Positions 54,509 through 63,416 of a stretch of DNA of 64,000 nucleotides are shown here, in pieces. How positions within the stretch are numbered: the first letter of the stretch is position 1; the number at the start of each line of letters is the position of its first letter. This stretch comes from Mesorhizobium sp. 113-3-3 (GTDB taxonomy: Bacteria > Pseudomonadota > Alphaproteobacteria > Rhizobiales > Rhizobiaceae): positions 5,894,501 through 5,958,500 of the forward strand of contig NZ_AP023243.1 in assembly GCF_016756495.1 (NCBI RefSeq). The letters are read 5' to 3'. A model generated the notes under the pieces. The model saw nothing but the letters and a program-made list of their open reading frames with translations, did not search any database and was not told where the DNA came from. Position numbers and translations under genes: made by a program.

Positions 54509-55810
54509 GTGATCAAACTTGGCGTCATCGTCGATTCAGGATCACATGTCGCCGCATGGCGTCATCCTGATGTGCCAGCAGACGCGGCCTGGAGCTTTGA
54601 TCACGTGCTCAACGTGACGCGGACTGCAGAGGCCGGACTATTCGATATGGTGTTCTTCGCCGACGCGCTTGCTGCCGAGCATGTCGGCGACGACCGCACT
54701 GCCGGGTTCTCGGAGCCTGCCAAGCACCTCGAACCCCTGCTTTTGCTGGCAGCTTTGGCCGTGAGCACGAGAAAGATCGGCCTCGTGTCAACGGCAACAA
54801 CTACTTACTATCAGCCCTTTCATCTCGCCCGCTACTTCGCAACGCTGGATCATATAAGTGGCGGACGAGCAGGATGGAATCTCGTCACGTCCCTAAATCT
54901 TGGAGAAGCCGTAAACTTTGGTCTCCATGAGCACCCTAGCCGGGAGGAGCGTTATCTACGTGCCCGAGAATTTTTCGGCGTCGTCCGGGACCTGTGGGGC
55001 AGTTGGGATGCGGATGCATTTGTCTACGACAAACAGAGCGGATCGTTTTACGACAAACAGAAGTTCCGGCGCATTGACCACCAAGGGGCATTCTTCAATG
55101 TGGCCGGTCCGTTGAACGTTCCTCGTTCGCCCCAAGGCAGACCCGTCGTCACCCAGGCAGGCTCGTCCGCGGCAGGCATGAGCCTCGGCGCCGAAACAGC
55201 CGATGTCATCTTCACCGCGCAGGTCGAGCTAGGAGCCGCTGTTGAATTCGCCACGGACATCAGGAAGATGGCGGCGGGTTTCGGCCGAGACCCCGCTTCG
55301 GTTAAGATCATGCCCGGTATTGTCCCGTTCGTCGCCGCCAGCAAGGAAGAAGCTCGACGCAAGCTCGACCGTCTGGACGACCTGGTGGACCCCTCTTTTG
55401 GGACGGCAATTCTATCGGAACTACTCGGCGGGACAGACCTGTCGGGCCACGATGTCGACGGCCCCTTGCCGCCTCTGCCCGCCAGCAACGCCAGCGTGGG
55501 CCGTCAATCGCTTTTTGTAAGGCAGGCGCAAGAACAGGCGCTGACGATACGGGATCTCTACAAAAAAGCATGCGTCGCCAATGGCCATCGCCTGCTGTTC
55601 GGCACCGCATCGGAAATCGCAGATGAACTGATCTGCTGGCATCGCGCAGGTGCCGCGGACGGCTTCGTGCTGATCCCTGCCTGGCTGCCAGGCGGCCTTC
55701 AGGACTTTGTTGCGGAAGTGGTCCCGATACTGCAGGAGCGCGGCTATTTCCGCCTCGCTTATGAGGGAAACACTTTGCGGGCAAACCTCGGGCTCGAGGT
55801 TCCCAACTGA
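54509..55810 (+). CDS. LLM-class flavin-dependent monooxygenase (NtaA/SnaA/DszA type)
   Basis: The protein has 433 residues with the bacterial-luciferase-like TIM barrel of the NtaA/DmoA group: WSFDHVLNVTRTAEAGLFDMVFFAD, STATTTYYQPFHLARYFATLDHISGGRAGWNLVTS, then PVVTQAGSSAAG. Enzymes of this group use reduced FMN from a separate reductase to cleave C-N or C-S bonds (nitrilotriacetate, EDTA, sulfones). The start is GTG 54509 with AAGGAG upstream. It is the last gene of the importer unit and is followed by a perfect hairpin at 55826-55856. No flavin reductase is adjacent. Confidence 0.9.
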   Translation: MIKLGVIVDSGSHVAAWRHPDVPADAAWSFDHVLNVTRTAEAGLFDMVFFADALAAEHVGDDRTAGFSEPAKHLEPLLLLAALAVSTRKIGLVSTATTTYYQPFHLARYFATLDHISGGRAGWNLVTSLNLGEAVNFGLHEHPSREERYLRAREFFGVVRDLWGSWDADAFVYDKQSGSFYDKQKFRRIDHQGAFFNVAGPLNVPRSPQGRPVVTQAGSSAAGMSLGAETADVIFTAQVELGAAVEFATDIRKMAAGFGRDPASVKIMPGIVPFVAASKEEARRKLDRLDDLVDPSFGTAILSELLGGTDLSGHDVDGPLPPLPASNASVGRQSLFVRQAQEQALTIRDLYKKACVANGHRLLFGTASEIADELICWHRAGAADGFVLIPAWLPGGLQDFVAEVVPILQERGYFRLAYEGNTLRANLGLEVPN

Positions 55811-55825
55811 TATCTAAGGAATACC

Positions 55826-55856
55826 GCCGGGCCGTCGCAAAAATGAACGGCCCGGC
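55826..55856. terminator. Bidirectional terminator between convergent genes
   Basis: GCCGGGCCGT (55826-55835) pairs perfectly with ACGGCCCGGC (55847-55856) around an 11-nt loop. TTTC follows on the plus strand. It sits between the LLM gene (plus) and the DUF1349 gene (minus), where it can serve both. Confidence 0.75.
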
Positions 55857-55880
55857 TTTCGCCAATCAGTGCAGGCTTAG

Positions 55881-56471
55881 CTATTGTCCGTTGCGCAGAT
55901 CACCGATCTTGCCGACTGAAAGTTTGATGTCCGAGAAAACAGCGGTCGTCCCCTCGCCCGTGGGTGATTGAACCCCCATGCCGATACGGATGGGTCGCCT
56001 CGCAATGCCAGGCAGCGTGAACCAGCGCAGGAAGTTCCAATATTTGCCGTCCGCTGAAAAATGGAGGGCGATTGCTTCTCCGTCGCTATAGGCGCGCAAC
56101 CAGACATGGTCGCCGGGAAAGGCCGGGCCGTCAGAATCGTCTGATGTGGTGCGCGTGACCACGCTGACGATGGTCGGCTTGCGCGCGGCTGAGAACTCGA
56201 AGGCGATCTTCGCCCAGTTGTCGCCATCGCATTCGATGAAGAGAGCGCCACCGTCATAAGGCGACGCGAATTCGACAGAGACCTTTGCAGAAAGTGCGAA
56301 ATGCTGGTCTTCGATCTCACGCACCAGTCGCGTGACATTTGCCATACGGCTGTTGCCGCTTGGGGCGAAGAACCAATCGGTCTTTCCATTGACACGAAGC
56401 CGCACCACGCCGTCCTGGATGGTCGCCGTGCCATTGTCGGTGCCCTCAACGAGCAAGCTGTCGAGTTTCAT
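55881..56471 (-). CDS. DUF1349-family concanavalin-like protein
   Basis: The protein has 196 residues. It matches the DUF1349/YgjR-type beta-sandwich family, recognisable by FFAPSGNSRMANVTRLVREI, SAKVSVEFASPYDGGALFIECDGDNWAKIAFEFS and DHVWLRAYSDGEAIALHFSADGKYWNFLRWF. The fold resembles carbohydrate-binding or lectin-like sandwiches, and similar domains sit at the C-terminus of some glycosidases. There is no signal peptide. AAAGGAAGTACTG precedes ATG 56471. The function is unknown; a polysaccharide or glycoside-related role is plausible. Confidence 0.8.
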   Translation of the reverse strand: MKLDSLLVEGTDNGTATIQDGVVRLRVNGKTDWFFAPSGNSRMANVTRLVREIEDQHFALSAKVSVEFASPYDGGALFIECDGDNWAKIAFEFSAARKPTIVSVVTRTTSDDSDGPAFPGDHVWLRAYSDGEAIALHFSADGKYWNFLRWFTLPGIARRPIRIGMGVQSPTGEGTTAVFSDIKLSVGKIGDLRNGQ

Positions 56472-56688
56472 CAGTACTTCCTTTCACGTTACAAGATTGC
56501 GTGCCGTTTGGTCATGCCCGGTTCTCAAAGGCCGAGCGCCAGCGACCGGCGCCGGGCGCAATCCCAAGCCCTTCGATCCGCTCTGAAGCAGGATTGTAAG
56601 CCTTTGGATAACCGATGGAGATATGGCTGACTGTGGTCGCAACGGCGTTTTGCAAGAAAGGCTCGCGGGGCCATGGCCGTGACAGCTG

Positions 56689-57414
56689 TTATGGATGGAG
56701 TTCGATCGCCAGCCAGACCGAGTCGGTATCCGCGTAGTAGCGATGCCAAGGGTAGGTCCACTGGTTCTTGCCGGTAACCCGACAAAACGGATCATGCGAG
56801 TAACCGACAGGCATGACCACGTCTTCGTAAATCGTGGCTTCGTCGCGCAGTCGAAACTTTTGCATGCGGCCACTGCCATGGATCTGGGTATGCGTTTCCA
56901 GGAACGGGTGCTCGTTGTGGATGAAGCAGTCCGTGTCTCCCGGTGACCACCACAGGTTCAGCTTGAGCGTGAACGTCTGCGGCGATCCTGGGGCGGCACG
57001 CTCATTGGTGAAGACCAGCGGGTCGGTCGACACCGTGCCGATCTCGTCCTGCGACGAAATGAACAGCGGCGTATCGCGCGGGAAGCTTTTGATGCGATTG
57101 CCCAGCCAATCCCAACCGCGAAACATGCAGCCGCCAAGATTGGTGGCTTTTCGCACCTTCAGGATAGCCGCGCGCTCCGCGGACTTGATTTGCCCGCCCT
57201 TCAGCCATGTCGATTTCCAGGCAGGCACGATTGCCGGATGCTCGTCCCCGGTGATCATGGCGCTGGGGCTGATGTTCACAACGACGGCGTCTTCGACGGC
57301 ATAGTCGCGGACATCTTCCACGAGTTTGGCCAAGATGAAGTCGTCGGCAAACGAAAGGTCTCTCGTTTGGTTGGGCACGGGTTTGTCGTCCATCCTGAGG
57401 GTGACTTTCGCCAT
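56689..57414 (-). CDS. Cupin-like protein of unknown function
   Basis: The protein has 241 residues. I do not recognise a named family. The C-terminal third has a cupin-type second motif (MPVGYSHDPF, fitting PxGxxH) preceded by a possible first motif (FLETHTQIHGSGRMQKF) with two histidines. The N-terminal half (LVEDVRDYAVEDAVVVNISP, then GGCMFRGWDWLGNR) is unlike cupins and might be a structural partner half. No signal peptide is seen, and the ribosome binding site is weak before ATG 57414. A 217-bp gap separates it from the DUF1349 gene downstream. Confidence 0.7.
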   Translation of the reverse strand: MAKVTLRMDDKPVPNQTRDLSFADDFILAKLVEDVRDYAVEDAVVVNISPSAMITGDEHPAIVPAWKSTWLKGGQIKSAERAAILKVRKATNLGGCMFRGWDWLGNRIKSFPRDTPLFISSQDEIGTVSTDPLVFTNERAAPGSPQTFTLKLNLWWSPGDTDCFIHNEHPFLETHTQIHGSGRMQKFRLRDEATIYEDVVMPVGYSHDPFCRVTGKNQWTYPWHRYYADTDSVWLAIELHP

Positions 57415-57835
57415 ACCAGACCATAACGCGGCAGCTGAAAGAAGTGCGCGTCATGACGATTCTTGTCGTGACCTGATGCCCTTCATGCGTCGATTCGCGA
57501 AGGGCTTTACCCTTCGAGAATGGCTCTGGCGCCATCCGCTTTCCAACTATCGCCCCGGGGCGGTCAAACCTGCCGGGCGTCCTATGCCTGAGCCAAGGCG
57601 CGACGCCTCTCTCGGCGCGTCATGTTGCGTCTAAGTTCGCCATCCTGCGAACTTGTCAGTGATGCCCGATGTTTGCCTACTAGCCGCCGACGCCTCGGTA
57701 TGTCGAGGTTCGCCGGGGTCGATCAAACGTTGAGCGCCGCGCCCTGGCCCTGAAACCGGGGCCGCTGTTTTAGGATCTTGACCCATGACATCGCATGGCT
57801 CGGCCCTCTGGGGTATACGTCCGCAGGAAGAAGTG
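57415..57835. other. 421-bp divergent intergenic region with two inverted repeats
   Basis: It lies between the cupin-like gene (minus) and the second GMC gene (plus). It contains a CGAAGGG/CCCTTCG hairpin at 57498-57516 (5-nt loop) and an AAGTTCGC/GCGAACTT inverted repeat at 57633-57654 (6-nt centre). The second is the better operator candidate. No coding sequence is evident. Confidence 0.45.
57633..57654. promoter_or_regulatory. Inverted repeat AAGTTCGC-6 nt-GCGAACTT
   Basis: Perfect 8-bp arms surround CATCCT, in a divergent promoter region about 180 bp before the GMC gene. It could be an operator. The symmetric spacing fits a dimeric regulator, but none is encoded next to it. Confidence 0.35.
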
Positions 57836-59431
57836 ATGCAAACCAATTGCGACTACATCGTCATTGGCGGCGGCTCGACCGGCTGCGTGATTGCCTCGCG
57901 GCTTTCTGAAAATCCCGATGCCTCGGTCTTCCTGTTGGAAGAAGGGCCGCGCGACTTCAATCCTTACATCCATATTCCGGGCGCCTACTACAAGACTGCT
58001 CAAGGTTCACTCCTGAAACGAATTGCCTGGGAACCGACCTCAAGCCAATCGCGAACCGAGCAGCCGACCATGGTCCAGGCCAGGGTGCTGGGCGGCGGTA
58101 GTTCAGTCAACGCAATGATCTATATCCGCGGCGCTCCGTCCGACTATGCGCGGTGGGAGGCGCTCGGCGCAGATGGCTGGAACTACGCTGAGGTACTGCC
58201 CTTCTTTCTGCGTTCCGAAGACAACAACCGGTTCTGCAATCAGGCTCACGCCGTGGGCGGACCGCTAGGCGTTTCCGATATCGACCACATCCATCCCCTC
58301 ACCCGCGCCTGGCTGCAGGCCTGTCAGCAGGCTGGACTGCCCTATAATCCGGATTTCAATTCGGGCGACCAAGCGGGCTGCGGTCTTTACCAGATCACCG
58401 CCAAAAACAAGCGACGCAGCAGTGCTGCAACAGCCTTCATCAAACCCGCCCGCCGCAGACCCAACCTCCAGATTCGAACCGGTTCCACGGTCACCCGCAT
58501 AATCGTCGAGAAGGGGCGTGCCGTTGGTGTGGAGTACGTCGCAAAAGGCCGCAAATGGGTGCTTATGGCCAATCGCGAAGTCATCCTGTCGGCCGGTGCG
58601 ATTGCCTCGCCGAAATTGCTGATGTTGTCCGGAATCGGCCCCGCCGGGGCCTTACACGAACATGGCATTCCTGTTGTTGCCGACTTGCCGGGCGTCGGGC
58701 AGAACCTCCAGGACCATATCGAGATATCTCTCGTCTACCAGTTGAACGGCCCCCACAGCTACGACAAATACAAGAAGCCGCACTGGAAGGCCGCTGCCGG
58801 TCTCAACTACCTCCTGTTCCGCGATGGGCCCGCTTCGTCGAACCTTATCGAAGGCGGTGCGTTTTGGTGGGGCAATACAAGCGAGGACATCCCGGACGTG
58901 CAATACTTCATGGTCGTGGGCGCCGGCATCGAGGAAGGCGTAGACGCCGTCCCGGGCGGGAATGGTTGCACCATCAATCTTGGGCAGATCAGGCCGCGAT
59001 CTCGAGGGGAAGTGACGCTGAGAAGTGCCGACCCCTACGAAAATCCACGCGTTGCGCCGCGATATTTTTCCGACACGTACGATCTCGATGCGGTGGTTGA
59101 AGGAACGATGGGGGCGTTCGATATCATGGAGCAGCCGGCCATCCGTCGCTACATCGCGTCAAGGCAGGTCCCGTCCGCCGGCACAGCGACGCCGCTGCAG
59201 GTGAGAAAGTTCTGCCAAGAGGTCGCGCACCCGGCGCTGCATCCCGCCGGCACCTGCCGAATGGGCAAGGACGGCATGGCAGTCGTCGATCCCGAGCTTC
59301 GCGTCCACGGTGTAGAAGGTCTTCGCGTGGCCGACGCATCGGTGATGCCAACCCTTATATCCGGCAACCCCAACGCTGTGTGCATCATGATCGGCGAGAG
59401 GACCGCCGACTTTATCCAGCACGGCAAATAG
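57836..59431 (+). CDS. GMC-family FAD-dependent alcohol/choline-type oxidoreductase (paralog 2)
   Basis: The protein has 531 residues. FAD motif IVIGGGSTGCVIASRLS, signature GGGSSVNAMIYIRGAPSDY, and C-terminal His in HPAGTCRMG plus Asn in GNPNAVCIMIGERTA are present. GGAAG lies 5 nt before ATG 57836; a longer frame from 57785 lacks a site. It is similar in order and motifs to 22900-24504, but not closely identical. It oxidises an alcohol to an aldehyde or ketone. An MFS transporter gene follows in the same direction after 89 bp. Confidence 0.9.
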   Translation: MQTNCDYIVIGGGSTGCVIASRLSENPDASVFLLEEGPRDFNPYIHIPGAYYKTAQGSLLKRIAWEPTSSQSRTEQPTMVQARVLGGGSSVNAMIYIRGAPSDYARWEALGADGWNYAEVLPFFLRSEDNNRFCNQAHAVGGPLGVSDIDHIHPLTRAWLQACQQAGLPYNPDFNSGDQAGCGLYQITAKNKRRSSAATAFIKPARRRPNLQIRTGSTVTRIIVEKGRAVGVEYVAKGRKWVLMANREVILSAGAIASPKLLMLSGIGPAGALHEHGIPVVADLPGVGQNLQDHIEISLVYQLNGPHSYDKYKKPHWKAAAGLNYLLFRDGPASSNLIEGGAFWWGNTSEDIPDVQYFMVVGAGIEEGVDAVPGGNGCTINLGQIRPRSRGEVTLRSADPYENPRVAPRYFSDTYDLDAVVEGTMGAFDIMEQPAIRRYIASRQVPSAGTATPLQVRKFCQEVAHPALHPAGTCRMGKDGMAVVDPELRVHGVEGLRVADASVMPTLISGNPNAVCIMIGERTADFIQHGK

Positions 59432-59520
59432 GAACGCTCCTCAGCCTTGAGTATCAACCTCACGCGCTCGCCAGCCTGCAAGCCGGATGATGATGAAAAG
59501 CAGACCGGAGTCCTACGACA

Positions 59521-60705
59521 GTGAACGATGTCTCGACGATATCCCAGGGCATCCGACGCAGCCGCTTCTTTTGCAGCCTTTTCTTCCTCGGCGGCGGCCT
59601 CGGGATCGGGGCCTGGGCTTCGTCCCTTCCAGTCCTCAGCATTCAAATGAACCTGGATAAAGGGCAACTCGGGCTGGTCCTGATCTGCTTTGCTCTCGGC
59701 GCCATCTCGATGATGACCAATATAGGCCGCTTGGCAGCGATTGTTCCAAGCAGTGTCCTGAGCTTACTGGGATCCATCACCTTTGGCGCCACCCTGATAG
59801 CCCTCCCATATGTCGGTGGCGTCTGGCCGCTGGCGGCGATCGTGTTCCTTGCGGGAGCCGGATTTGGTACGCTCGACGTTTCGATGAATATCGATGCCTC
59901 GGCACTGGAGCGCCGCATGCGGCGGCAGGTGATGTCGTCGTTCCATGCCGTATTCAGTTTTGGGAGCTTGGCCGGCGCGTTCGCGGTCGGTCAAATACTG
60001 TCCCATGGTGGCGCTTTGAGCGTATGCCTTGGCGTCACGGGGGCTGGTGTGGCGGCCATCGCGCTTGTCGCTTGGGCGGGGTGGAACAATGCAGCCCGGT
60101 TGGACGGTTCTGCTGACGCGATAGAGGCGACGGACGGCAAGTTCGATAGCGCATTGACGAACCATCTCTACCTGCTGGGAGGCCTCGCATTTCTGGGGAT
60201 GCTCGCCGAGGGCGGGATGATGGATTGGAGCGCTATTTACATCGTGACGCAATCCGGCGGAGCAGAAAGCACAGGCGCCTATGGCTTCGCGGCATTTGCG
60301 ACCATGATGGCAACCGGCCGTCTGTTCGGTGACGTCATCGCCAACAGGATCGGGCAGATGGCAATGTTGAGCTACTGCGCAATGATTTGCGCCGGTTCAG
60401 TGCTTGTACTTATCTTGATGGGCGGCAATCTTCCCGTTGTCCTGGTTGCGCTCACGGTCTGCGGTCTCGGCCTTGCCAACGTCGTGCCGACCCTTTTTGC
60501 GGCAGCGGGCCGAGCGGGAGGCGCATCGGCCGCTCGCGCAATGTCTATCGTGACAACGATGGGGTACGCTGGATTGCTCCTTGGGCCTGGTTTGCTCGGC
60601 CTGATCGCTCATGTCTCGTCGCTGGCCGTCAGTTTCTGCGTCATCCTGCTGGCGTTCATCGCCATCTCGGTTTCAGCACGCTCGGTGCGGCGCGCGAAGG
60701 CTTGA
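59521..60705 (+). CDS. MFS transporter, sugar/fucose-permease-like
   Basis: The protein has 394 residues and about twelve hydrophobic segments. The A-like motif GAISMMTNIGRLAAIVP and the GFGTLDVSMNIDASALERRMRRQVMSSFHAVFSFGSL stretch are typical of a bacterial MFS branch found with sugar-use genes. It is a proton-driven transporter in the cytoplasmic membrane; uptake or efflux cannot be decided. The start is GTG 59521 (GGAG 10 nt upstream). It is convergent with the transketolase gene 42 bp away. Confidence 0.88.
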   Translation: MNDVSTISQGIRRSRFFCSLFFLGGGLGIGAWASSLPVLSIQMNLDKGQLGLVLICFALGAISMMTNIGRLAAIVPSSVLSLLGSITFGATLIALPYVGGVWPLAAIVFLAGAGFGTLDVSMNIDASALERRMRRQVMSSFHAVFSFGSLAGAFAVGQILSHGGALSVCLGVTGAGVAAIALVAWAGWNNAARLDGSADAIEATDGKFDSALTNHLYLLGGLAFLGMLAEGGMMDWSAIYIVTQSGGAESTGAYGFAAFATMMATGRLFGDVIANRIGQMAMLSYCAMICAGSVLVLILMGGNLPVVLVALTVCGLGLANVVPTLFAAAGRAGGASAARAMSIVTTMGYAGLLLGPGLLGLIAHVSSLAVSFCVILLAFIAISVSARSVRRAKA

Positions 60706-60747
60706 TCGACGCGAAACGCGGCGAGTCCGTCAGACAGCGGATTTTCA

Positions 60748-61767
60748 TTACAACCAGGCGCGCACACGCCGCGCGATCTCGGCCGTTGATATCCCATATC
60801 GATCGTGGAGTGTCGGCAGTGCGCCCGCGTCGAGGAACTCGTCCGGCAAGCCTACCTGCCGGAAGACCGGGTACACGCCTTCGCGCATGAGAAGTGCGGC
60901 AACGCCTTCGCCGAGCCCACCGATGATGGTGTGGTTTTCAGCAACGACCACCAGCCTCCCGGGCTTGCGCGCGGCTGACAGTATTGCTTCCGTATCGAGC
61001 GGCTTGATCGTCGGAACGTGCAGGACCGCACAGCCGATCCGGTCTGCCTCCATCGCCTTTGCCGCCTCCAGGGCACGCATGGTCATCAGACCGCTGGAAA
61101 TGAACAGCACGTCCTCACCTTCGCGCAGCAGCCGCGCCTTTCCGATCTCGAACCTGTAGTCGTATTCGTCGAGCACGACCGGAACCTTGCCGCGCAGCAA
61201 CCGCATGTAGACGGGTCCCTTATGGTCCGCGATAGCTTCGGTGGCCTGCTCGATGTCAAGTGCGTCGCAAGGATCTATGATGGTCAGGTTCGGCAAGCCG
61301 CGAAAGATGGCGATGTCCTCCGTGGCCTGATGGCTGGGACCATATCCCGTGGTCAACCCCGGCAGCGCGCACACAATCTTCACATCGAGATTCTCCTCGG
61401 CGATCGCCATGCAGATGAAATCATAGGCGCGGCGCGAGGCGAAGACGGCATAGGTTGTAGCGAAGGGCTTGAAGCCTTCTCGCGCCAGGCCGGCGGCCGC
61501 ACTCATCAGCACCTGCTCCGCCATGCCCATCTGATAGAAGCGGTCCGGATGCTGCTGCGCGAAGACATGGAGATCGGTGTATTTACCGAGGTCGGCCGTC
61601 AGCCCGACAATCTCCGATCTGAGATGCGCCAGGCGAGCCAATGTATGACCGAACGGAGCATTGCGCGTAGGGATGCCATCCGGCGCGATCGAGGCGATCA
61701 TCGCGGATGTTGTCTTGCGCGCCTCTTCGTCGACGGCGACGCGCGGCTCGAATTTTGACAACCTCAC
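60748..61767 (-). CDS. Transketolase, C-terminal subunit (pyrimidine-binding half)
   Basis: The protein has 339 residues and corresponds to the central and C-terminal domains of transketolase: YTDLHVFAQQHPDRFYQMGMAEQVLMSAAAGLAREG carries the catalytic Glu, and LPGLTTGYGPSHQATEDIAIFRGLPNLTIIDPCD follows. The start is GTG 61767, overlapping the N-terminal-subunit stop as GTGA; this coupling ensures equal amounts. Split transketolases in rhizobia often belong to sugar catabolic gene clusters, not to the main pentose phosphate pathway. Confidence 0.93.
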   Translation of the reverse strand: MRLSKFEPRVAVDEEARKTTSAMIASIAPDGIPTRNAPFGHTLARLAHLRSEIVGLTADLGKYTDLHVFAQQHPDRFYQMGMAEQVLMSAAAGLAREGFKPFATTYAVFASRRAYDFICMAIAEENLDVKIVCALPGLTTGYGPSHQATEDIAIFRGLPNLTIIDPCDALDIEQATEAIADHKGPVYMRLLRGKVPVVLDEYDYRFEIGKARLLREGEDVLFISSGLMTMRALEAAKAMEADRIGCAVLHVPTIKPLDTEAILSAARKPGRLVVVAENHTIIGGLGEGVAALLMREGVYPVFRQVGLPDEFLDAGALPTLHDRYGISTAEIARRVRAWL

Positions 61768-62630
61768 AGCGGATGCCCCTTTTCCAGAGCCTCGAGCGCC
61801 AGTGCCCATTCGTGGGGCTCGACACGAATGAAATGCGTTACCTCGCGGGATTCCAGGAACGGCACGCCCTTCGCCATACGTGTGTCGCAGACGATGATAC
61901 GCGGACGCGGCCCTTTAAGTGAGCGCGCGCGGTCGAACGCTACGCGCACCGCATCGATATCGTTGCCGTCTACGCGCTGTGCATGCCAACCGAACGCCTC
62001 GAATTTGTCGGTCACCGGCTCGGAGGACAGCATGGCCGTCGACGGACCGTCGGCCTGCTGATTGTTGAAATCGACGATGGCGATGAGATTGTCGAGGCTG
62101 TGGTGGGCTGCCGACATTGCCGCCTCCCAGGTCGAACCCTCTCCAAGTTCACCGTCGGACAAGAGATTGTAGACCAAGCTGTCGCTCCGCTTGCGTTTCA
62201 GCCCCAGGCACATGCCTACGGCAATGCCGAGGCCGTGGCCGAGTGATCCGCCGGTGATTTCCATACCGGGCGTGTATGCCGCCATGCCCGACATCGGCAT
62301 GCGGCTGTCATCGGTGCCATATGTTTCGAGCTCTTCTTCAGGCAGCACGCCCGCTTCAATCAATGCGGCGTAGAGCGCTATCGCATAATGGCCGATGGAC
62401 AGCAGGAAGCGGTCGCGTTTCTCCCACAGAGTGTCCTCCGGTCGGTAGCGCAAGGCATGGAAGTAGGCGACGGCAAGCACGTCGGCCACTCCCAGCGCCT
62501 GCCCGACATAGCCCTGGCCCTGGACTTGCCCCATGCGCACGGCATGCCTGCGGATGCGATAGGCGCGTTCAGCAAGGCCTACATTGCTGCCGGCTCGAGG
62601 CATCTCGGTTTCAGATGCCGCATCAACCAT
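61764..62630 (-). CDS. Transketolase, N-terminal subunit (TPP/Mg-binding half)
   Basis: The protein has 288 residues. It shows the transketolase TPP/Mg motif GELGEGSTWEAAMSAAHHSLDNLIAIVDFNNQQADG and the substrate histidines in GHYAIALYAAL and GGSLGHGLGIAVG. It complements the C-terminal subunit encoded immediately downstream. Its start lies 8 bp inside the SDR gene's 3' end, so all three are one transcript. Confidence 0.93.
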   Translation of the reverse strand: MVDAASETEMPRAGSNVGLAERAYRIRRHAVRMGQVQGQGYVGQALGVADVLAVAYFHALRYRPEDTLWEKRDRFLLSIGHYAIALYAALIEAGVLPEEELETYGTDDSRMPMSGMAAYTPGMEITGGSLGHGLGIAVGMCLGLKRKRSDSLVYNLLSDGELGEGSTWEAAMSAAHHSLDNLIAIVDFNNQQADGPSTAMLSSEPVTDKFEAFGWHAQRVDGNDIDAVRVAFDRARSLKGPRPRIIVCDTRMAKGVPFLESREVTHFIRVEPHEWALALEALEKGHPL

Positions 62631-63375
62631 GGATCAGCATCCCGCCATTCACATCGATCACCGCGCCGGTGATATAGCTGGCCAGGTCCGATGCCAGGAA
62701 CAGATAGGCTCCGGCGACGTCGCGCGCGACGCCAAGCCGGCTCAGCGGGATTCCCTTGATGATGTCGGCGCGCATGGCCTCGGTCAGCTTATCGCCGGTG
62801 ATGTCGGTCTGGATCAGGCCGGGTGTCACGCAGTTGATGCGGATGCCGTCAGGTCCGAATTCGCGTGCCATGGCCTTGGCGAGCCCGAGCACACCCGCCT
62901 TGGCGGCTGAATAATGCGGGCCGCCGAAGATGCCGCCGCCGCGTTGCGCGGAAACCGACGACATGCAGATGATCGAGCCGCCGCCATTTTCACGCATATG
63001 CGGGATGAAGGCCTGGCTGAGATAGAGCACGCCGCGCAGATTGACATCGAGGATGCGGTCCCAGTCGACCGGGCCGATTTCCAGTGTCTTTACGGGCTGC
63101 GTGATCCCGGCAATGTTGCACAACACCTCGACCCTTCCGAACGCTTCGGTCACTTCTGCCGCAGCCCTCTTGCAGGCATCGAGGTCGACGACATTGCAGG
63201 CGAGGCCGATGTGCTTGGGTCCAAGCGACGCCGCGGCGTCACGGGCCTGTTCCTCATCAAGGTCAAGAATTGCAATGCGCGCGCCTTGCTCCGCCATCAG
63301 CGTTGCCGTGGAGAGGCCAATTCCCCGGGGGCTCGCGGCACCCGAAATCACCACGGCCTTGCCCTTCAGCAACAT
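62623..63375 (-). CDS. Short-chain dehydrogenase/reductase (transketolase-linked)
   Basis: The protein has 250 residues. TGxxxGxG variant SGAASPRGIGLS near 10-21 (one residue longer than usual), NIAG, SSVS and the YSAAK catalytic motif (PHYSAAKAGVLG) are present. Asp after strand 2 (ILDLDEEQ) suggests NAD. I use ATG 63375 with GGAG 8 nt upstream. It is the first complete gene of a minus-strand unit SDR - transketolase N - transketolase C, and likely oxidises a sugar or polyol to a ketose used by the transketolase. Confidence 0.9.
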   Translation of the reverse strand: MLLKGKAVVISGAASPRGIGLSTATLMAEQGARIAILDLDEEQARDAAASLGPKHIGLACNVVDLDACKRAAAEVTEAFGRVEVLCNIAGITQPVKTLEIGPVDWDRILDVNLRGVLYLSQAFIPHMRENGGGSIICMSSVSAQRGGGIFGGPHYSAAKAGVLGLAKAMAREFGPDGIRINCVTPGLIQTDITGDKLTEAMRADIIKGIPLSRLGVARDVAGAYLFLASDLASYITGAVIDVNGGMLIHG

Positions 63376-63416
63376 TTCAAAGTCTCCTGCTGTTTCCAAT
63401 TGTTTCGGCGGATGAT

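Noticed and set aside
41313..55810. Rut pyrimidine-degradation pathway (flavin reductase, RidA, LLM monooxygenase)
   Set aside because: RutF-, RutC- and RutA-like classes occur in the window, but they are dispersed, the LLM protein is of the NtaA/DszA type, and RutB, RutD and RutE are not found.
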